A DNA stretch of 16,336 bases, taken from positions 1 through 16,336 of the forward strand of contig JAGAJA010000001.1 in the NCBI GenBank assembly GCA_017829075.1, given 5' to 3'. The position numbers and the translations under genes were made by a program. Below, piece after piece: positions 13,782 to 16,336 of this stretch. The notes under the pieces are model-generated. The model saw only the letters and a program-made list of their open reading frames with translations, was not told the origin of the DNA and made no database searches. Origin of the DNA: Oscillospiraceae bacterium (lineage in GTDB: Bacteria > Bacillota_A > Clostridia > Oscillospirales > Ruminococcaceae). Position 1 is the stretch's first letter. The number at the start of each line of letters is the position of its first letter.

Positions 13782-13805
13782 TTATTTGTTACAATTAACA
13801 AATAA
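13782..13805. promoter_or_regulatory. Operator-like inverted repeat before the integrase
   Basis: TTATTTGTTA and TAACAAATAA are perfect 10-bp arms around CAAT. A TACAAT -10-like box (13790-13795) lies inside it, 40 bases before the ATG at 13835. A repressor bound here would shut off the integrase; alternatively the transcript forms a hairpin close to the ribosome binding site. No good -35 at standard spacing was found. Confidence 0.45.
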
Positions 13806-13834
13806 GACTGCTGATTTATTGGAGGGTTTACAAA

Positions 13835-14920
13835 ATGAGCAAAGGAACAGTATATAAACGCAAGGACGGACGCTGGGAATGCCGTATATCTATGGGGAGA
13901 GATGAGAACGGCAGGCGTATTTTCCGTTCGTTCTACGGCAAAAGCCGTGAAGAAGCAGAATACAAGGCTATGATAGCGCAAGGGCAGGCAGATAAAGAAT
14001 ATGCTATAACGGAAATGACGGTCAGAGAACTTGTGACCGAGTGGCTTCACGTTACAGCATCTCGTATCAAGGAATCTACTGCCGCCAACTATGCCATGAA
14101 AGCCGAAAAGCACCTTATCCCTGCATTTGGAGAGATAAAGTGCTGTATGCTGAAACCGAAAGATATTTATGCTTTTATCGAACGCAAGCTGAAAGAGGGC
14201 TTGTCTGCTCGTTATCTGTCGGATATTATCGTGCTGTTCAAGTCCGTGTTCCGCTATGCAAGCCGTGAGTATCGTATCCGTAACGTACTTGACGGTATCA
14301 TTCTCCCGAAAAAGAATAAGCCTGAAATTGCTGTCATGAATAAGGAACAGCAGCTCAGGCTTGAAGAATATCTTGATAAGCGTCCATCTGTTACAAGCGT
14401 CGGCATCTTGATCTCTATGTATATGGGCTTGCGTATCGGAGAGGTCTGCGCCCTGCAATGGAAGGACATCGACCTTGAAAAACGGACTTTAACCGTCAGC
14501 AAGACAATTCAGCGTGTGCAGTGCAGGACGGGAGCAAAACACACCAAGCTCATCATCACCGAGCCTAAAAGCGAAAGTTCCAAGCGGACTATCCCTATTC
14601 CCGATTGCCTGCTCCCTCTGCTCAGGCAGTTTAAAGATAACGGCGAGGTGTATGTGGTATCTGGCAGGAAGAGACCTGTTGAACCGAGGACTATGCAGTA
14701 TCGCTTTGCCAAGATACTGCATAACGCAGATTTGCCGTCATTCCATTATCACAGCCTGCGCCATTTATTTGCAACTCGCTGTGTCGAGCTGGGTTTTGAT
14801 GTGAAAACACTCTCTGAGATTTTAGGGCACAGTTCTGTAGAAGTCACGCTCAACCGCTACATTCATTCCGATATGGAACGCAAGCGTACCTGTATGAGCC
14901 TGCTGTCCAAGTGTGCGTGA
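13835..14920 (+). CDS. Tyrosine site-specific integrase (Tn916-type)
   Basis: 361 aa, a normal length for the family. The N-terminal 45 or so residues (GTVYKRKDGRWECRISMGRD…) match the AP2-like arm-binding domain. A SAM-like core-binding domain follows (about 60-160), then the catalytic domain. Catalytic residues seen: Arg200 (GLRIGE), His306 and Arg309 (HSLRH), His332 (LGHSS) and the nucleophile Tyr342 (NRYIH). It should be active. It inserts and excises the element by strand exchange at short core sites. ATG 13835 has GGAGGG eight bases upstream. It has its own leader, operator-like repeat and terminator and is bracketed by 21-bp inverted repeats, so it is an isolated unit. No excisionase-like ORF is visible next to it. 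Confidence 0.93.
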   Translation: MSKGTVYKRKDGRWECRISMGRDENGRRIFRSFYGKSREEAEYKAMIAQGQADKEYAITEMTVRELVTEWLHVTASRIKESTAANYAMKAEKHLIPAFGEIKCCMLKPKDIYAFIERKLKEGLSARYLSDIIVLFKSVFRYASREYRIRNVLDGIILPKKNKPEIAVMNKEQQLRLEEYLDKRPSVTSVGILISMYMGLRIGEVCALQWKDIDLEKRTLTVSKTIQRVQCRTGAKHTKLIITEPKSESSKRTIPIPDCLLPLLRQFKDNGEVYVVSGRKRPVEPRTMQYRFAKILHNADLPSFHYHSLRHLFATRCVELGFDVKTLSEILGHSSVEVTLNRYIHSDMERKRTCMSLLSKCA

Positions 14921-14935
14921 CCGTCAGGGTAACGT

Positions 14936-14994
14936 AAAAGTGCCGTCATTCCGAATCTTGAAAACTGAATTAAATCGGAGCAGACAGCACTTTT
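14936..14994 (+). terminator. Terminator-like hairpin after the integrase
   Basis: AAAAGTGC-c-GTC (14936-14947) pairs with GAC-a-GCACTTTT (14983-14994), 11 pairs with one mismatch, with a weaker inner CCGA/TCGG pairing. The 3' side ends in TTTTCTC. It lies 16 bases after the integrase stop. Confidence 0.5.
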
Positions 14995-14999
14995 CTCGC

Positions 15000-15020
15000 C
15001 AAATCAATAATTTTGCGAAA
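15000..15020 (-). repeat. Right copy of the 21-bp inverted repeat flanking the integrase
   Basis: Exact reverse complement of 13652-13672. It sits between the integrase terminator and the start of the zinc-ribbon gene (ATG 15071), in that gene's promoter region. Confidence 0.8.
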
Positions 15021-15070
15021 GAATTGCCCCTGAAATCAATTATACTACTACATATTATGGAGGTATAGGT

Positions 15071-16168
15071 ATGGAAAATTACATTGGAAAGATTTGCCCG
15101 TTCTGCAAGACGGCTATCACCGCTGAGGATGAGGTCATGGTCTGCCCATCCTGTGCTACTCCTCACCACAAGGCTTGCTGGGATGAAAACAAGGGTTGTA
15201 CTACATTCGGCTGTTCGGAGCAGCATTATGTTGCTCAAGGTACGAATCCGACTGATGTGTGCAAGAAATGCGGTGCCGCTTTAGGTGACGGTCAGGATTT
15301 CTGTCCCAAGTGCGGTACTCCGAAGAATGCTCCTGAAAAGCCTGTATGTGCTAAATGTGGTGCTGAGATTACTGAGGGACATGATTTCTGCCCGAAGTGT
15401 GGTCATAAAGTTGGACTGACAGTTGATAGCGGAGTTAGTTCGGCAATTTCCCAGTTTAATGAGAATCAAACAAAGAAGAATAAAAAGAAAATCATTGTTC
15501 CTATTGTAGCCGTAGCAATTGCAATCGGTCTTATCGGTGGTGGTATCGCTGTAGTTCCGAAGCTTATGATTGACACAGCAGGATATATTGAACAAGGTGA
15601 TCTTGAAAAGGCTTATTCTAAAGCGAAGACAGATGAGGACAAGCAATTGGTCGCAGATGCTTACATGGCTAAGGGAGATTATGGGCTTGCCTATGACAGA
15701 GCGCCTAACGATGAAAGCAAGAAAATGATTAAATACGAGAGCATAGCTGCGGAAAGAAGTGCTTTCTCAGCCGATAATCTTAAAGATCCTTCTTCTTTCT
15801 CTTTGAGAGAAGCATATTATAACGATTATGACGATGAAGGAGAGACCACTCCTCATCTGGTGTTATATATTAGTGGTGCCAATAGTTATGGTGCTAATGT
15901 TAGCAGTTATTGGCTTTATACATATGATAACGACGATAAAGAATGGGAGTATTATTGTTCGGTATCAGATCTTTCCGATGAAGAAATTAGCGATTATGAT
16001 GATGCAGATGAAATGATTGAAAAGATAGTGAATAATTCAGGAAGAGATTACATTAAAGAAGCAAGAAGTTCTGGAACCAAACTGAGTAAAGACTCTATCA
16101 ATCGTATTAACGATATGTTCACAGACGGTACATTAGATAAGGTTGAGGCAATAAGTGTTACAGAATGA
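15071..16168 (+). CDS. RING/zinc-ribbon membrane protein (365 aa), cargo of unknown function
   Basis: The N-terminus has a prokaryotic RING-like zinc site: Cys9, Cys12, Cys25, Cys28, His33, Cys36, then Cys43 and Cys48. Two near-identical zinc ribbons follow (Cys64-67/78-81 and Cys93-96/107-110, each 'CxxCGA…DFCPKCG'). A basic stretch (KKNKKK) precedes one membrane helix at about 141-163 (IIVPIVAVAIAIGLIGGGIAVV). The outer part has a short TPR-like 'GDLEKAYSKAK…KGDYGLAYDRA' segment and an acidic, Tyr/Ser-rich tail. By the positive-inside rule the zinc domains face the cytoplasm. Such proteins are common in Clostridia but unexplained. It is more AT-rich than the conjugation genes, consistent with separate origin. 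ATG has GGAGG upstream. No partner gene is in view. Confidence 0.75.
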   Translation: MENYIGKICPFCKTAITAEDEVMVCPSCATPHHKACWDENKGCTTFGCSEQHYVAQGTNPTDVCKKCGAALGDGQDFCPKCGTPKNAPEKPVCAKCGAEITEGHDFCPKCGHKVGLTVDSGVSSAISQFNENQTKKNKKKIIVPIVAVAIAIGLIGGGIAVVPKLMIDTAGYIEQGDLEKAYSKAKTDEDKQLVADAYMAKGDYGLAYDRAPNDESKKMIKYESIAAERSAFSADNLKDPSSFSLREAYYNDYDDEGETTPHLVLYISGANSYGANVSSYWLYTYDNDDKEWEYYCSVSDLSDEEISDYDDADEMIEKIVNNSGRDYIKEARSSGTKLSKDSINRINDMFTDGTLDKVEAISVTE

Positions 16169-16250
16169 AAACTATAGTACAAAATCATAAGAAATCCCTG
16201 ATTCCGCAAAACTGAAATCGCAATCTCTTCCCCAAAGCACGAAAATATGG

Positions 16251-16256
16251 TATAAT
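16251..16256 (+). promoter_or_regulatory. Extended -10 promoter before the last, partial gene
   Basis: TGGTATAAT gives a perfect TATAAT with the upstream TG of an extended -10; the -35 region is poor. Transcription would begin about 45 bases before the ATG at 16307. Confidence 0.5.
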
Positions 16257-16306
16257 AGAAGCATAAGAAAAGCTGGAAAAACAGCACCCGAAAGGTGAAG
16301 AGTAAA

Positions 16307-16336
16307 ATGCGGAAAATAGAAATAGTAACGAGCGAC
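16307..16336 (+). CDS. Start of a gene running off the window (first 10 codons)
   Basis: ATG 16307 follows AAAGGTGA, and the frame MRKIEIVTSD is open to the window end. The promoter at 16251 supports a real start, but too little is present to name the product. Confidence 0.4.
   Translation, partial: MRKIEIVTSD

Larger units (their letters stand above)
13438..16336 (+). mobile_element. Left part of an integrase-bearing element inserted in virB4 (right end outside window)
   Basis: The virB4 reading frame loses similarity between about 13436 and 13445. The sequence then becomes AT-rich, with a strong terminator, a tyrosine integrase and a gene with no conjugation role. The element's other end and the remainder of virB4 are not in the window, so its size and target duplication are unknown. 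The integrase close to the junction supports an integrative element rather than a deletion. Confidence 0.6.

Noticed and set aside
13652..15020. Insertion sequence with terminal inverted repeats
   Set aside because: The enclosed enzyme is a tyrosine recombinase with complete R-H-R-H-Y residues, not a DDE transposase, and no flanking target duplication was seen at the repeats.

Overview
The window looks like part of an integrated or plasmid-borne conjugative element from a gut or rumen Firmicute, probably Oscillospiraceae or Ruminococcus-like. This placement is inferred from familiar protein families: a giant N6-adenine methyltransferase/SNF2-type helicase, RepA/DUF6017-like initiator, ParA/ParB, VirB4, Tn916-type integrase, and a RING plus zinc-ribbon membrane protein. 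Strong AGGAGG ribosome binding sites and mid-range GC agree. No species call is possible from sequence alone.

Layout. Bases 2-151 are the 3' end of a serine recombinase on the plus strand; it sits at the edge of a foreign element that has cut the methyltransferase/helicase gene right after its helicase ATGTP motif. From about 170 to 10,700 a maintenance/replication module runs on the minus strand in the order rep leader, rep, parA, parB, a 39-aa ORF, a structured intergenic region, a 54-aa winged-helix-like protein, a second ParB-like protein, then the methyltransferase/helicase. A 148-aa TnpV-like gene with its own strong ribosome binding site is nested out of frame in the methyltransferase linker. 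Bases 10,700-11,130 are a regulatory intergenic region between divergent modules. On the plus strand follow two conjugation genes: a separate VirB4/TraC N-terminal-like protein, then a VirB4 ATPase cut short just after Walker B. The cut is the left end of a second element carrying a tyrosine integrase flanked by 21-bp inverted repeats, a zinc-ribbon membrane protein, and the start of another gene.

The strongest unusual signals are these. (1) Thirteen uninterrupted 23-bp units with palindromic cores lie inside rep, next to an AT-rich tract. They look like an iteron origin embedded in the initiator gene, and because 23 is not a multiple of 3 the repeat is read in all three frames. (2) Two 82-83-nt structured elements with matching architecture and compensatory base changes precede rep and parA: a multibranched junction plus a hairpin with a 4-nt GNRA or GNNA loop. 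They are a candidate undescribed cis-regulatory RNA. (3) A gene is overprinted in the methyltransferase linker. (4) Two unrelated elements have inserted beside conserved NTPase motifs of the host element's own genes.

How it may work together (inference). Rep would act at iterons in its own gene. ParA and ParB would partition the replicon. Rep and parA may share control through the paired RNA-like elements. The transfer module is probably broken here because both the helicase and VirB4 genes are interrupted, unless precise excision restores them.
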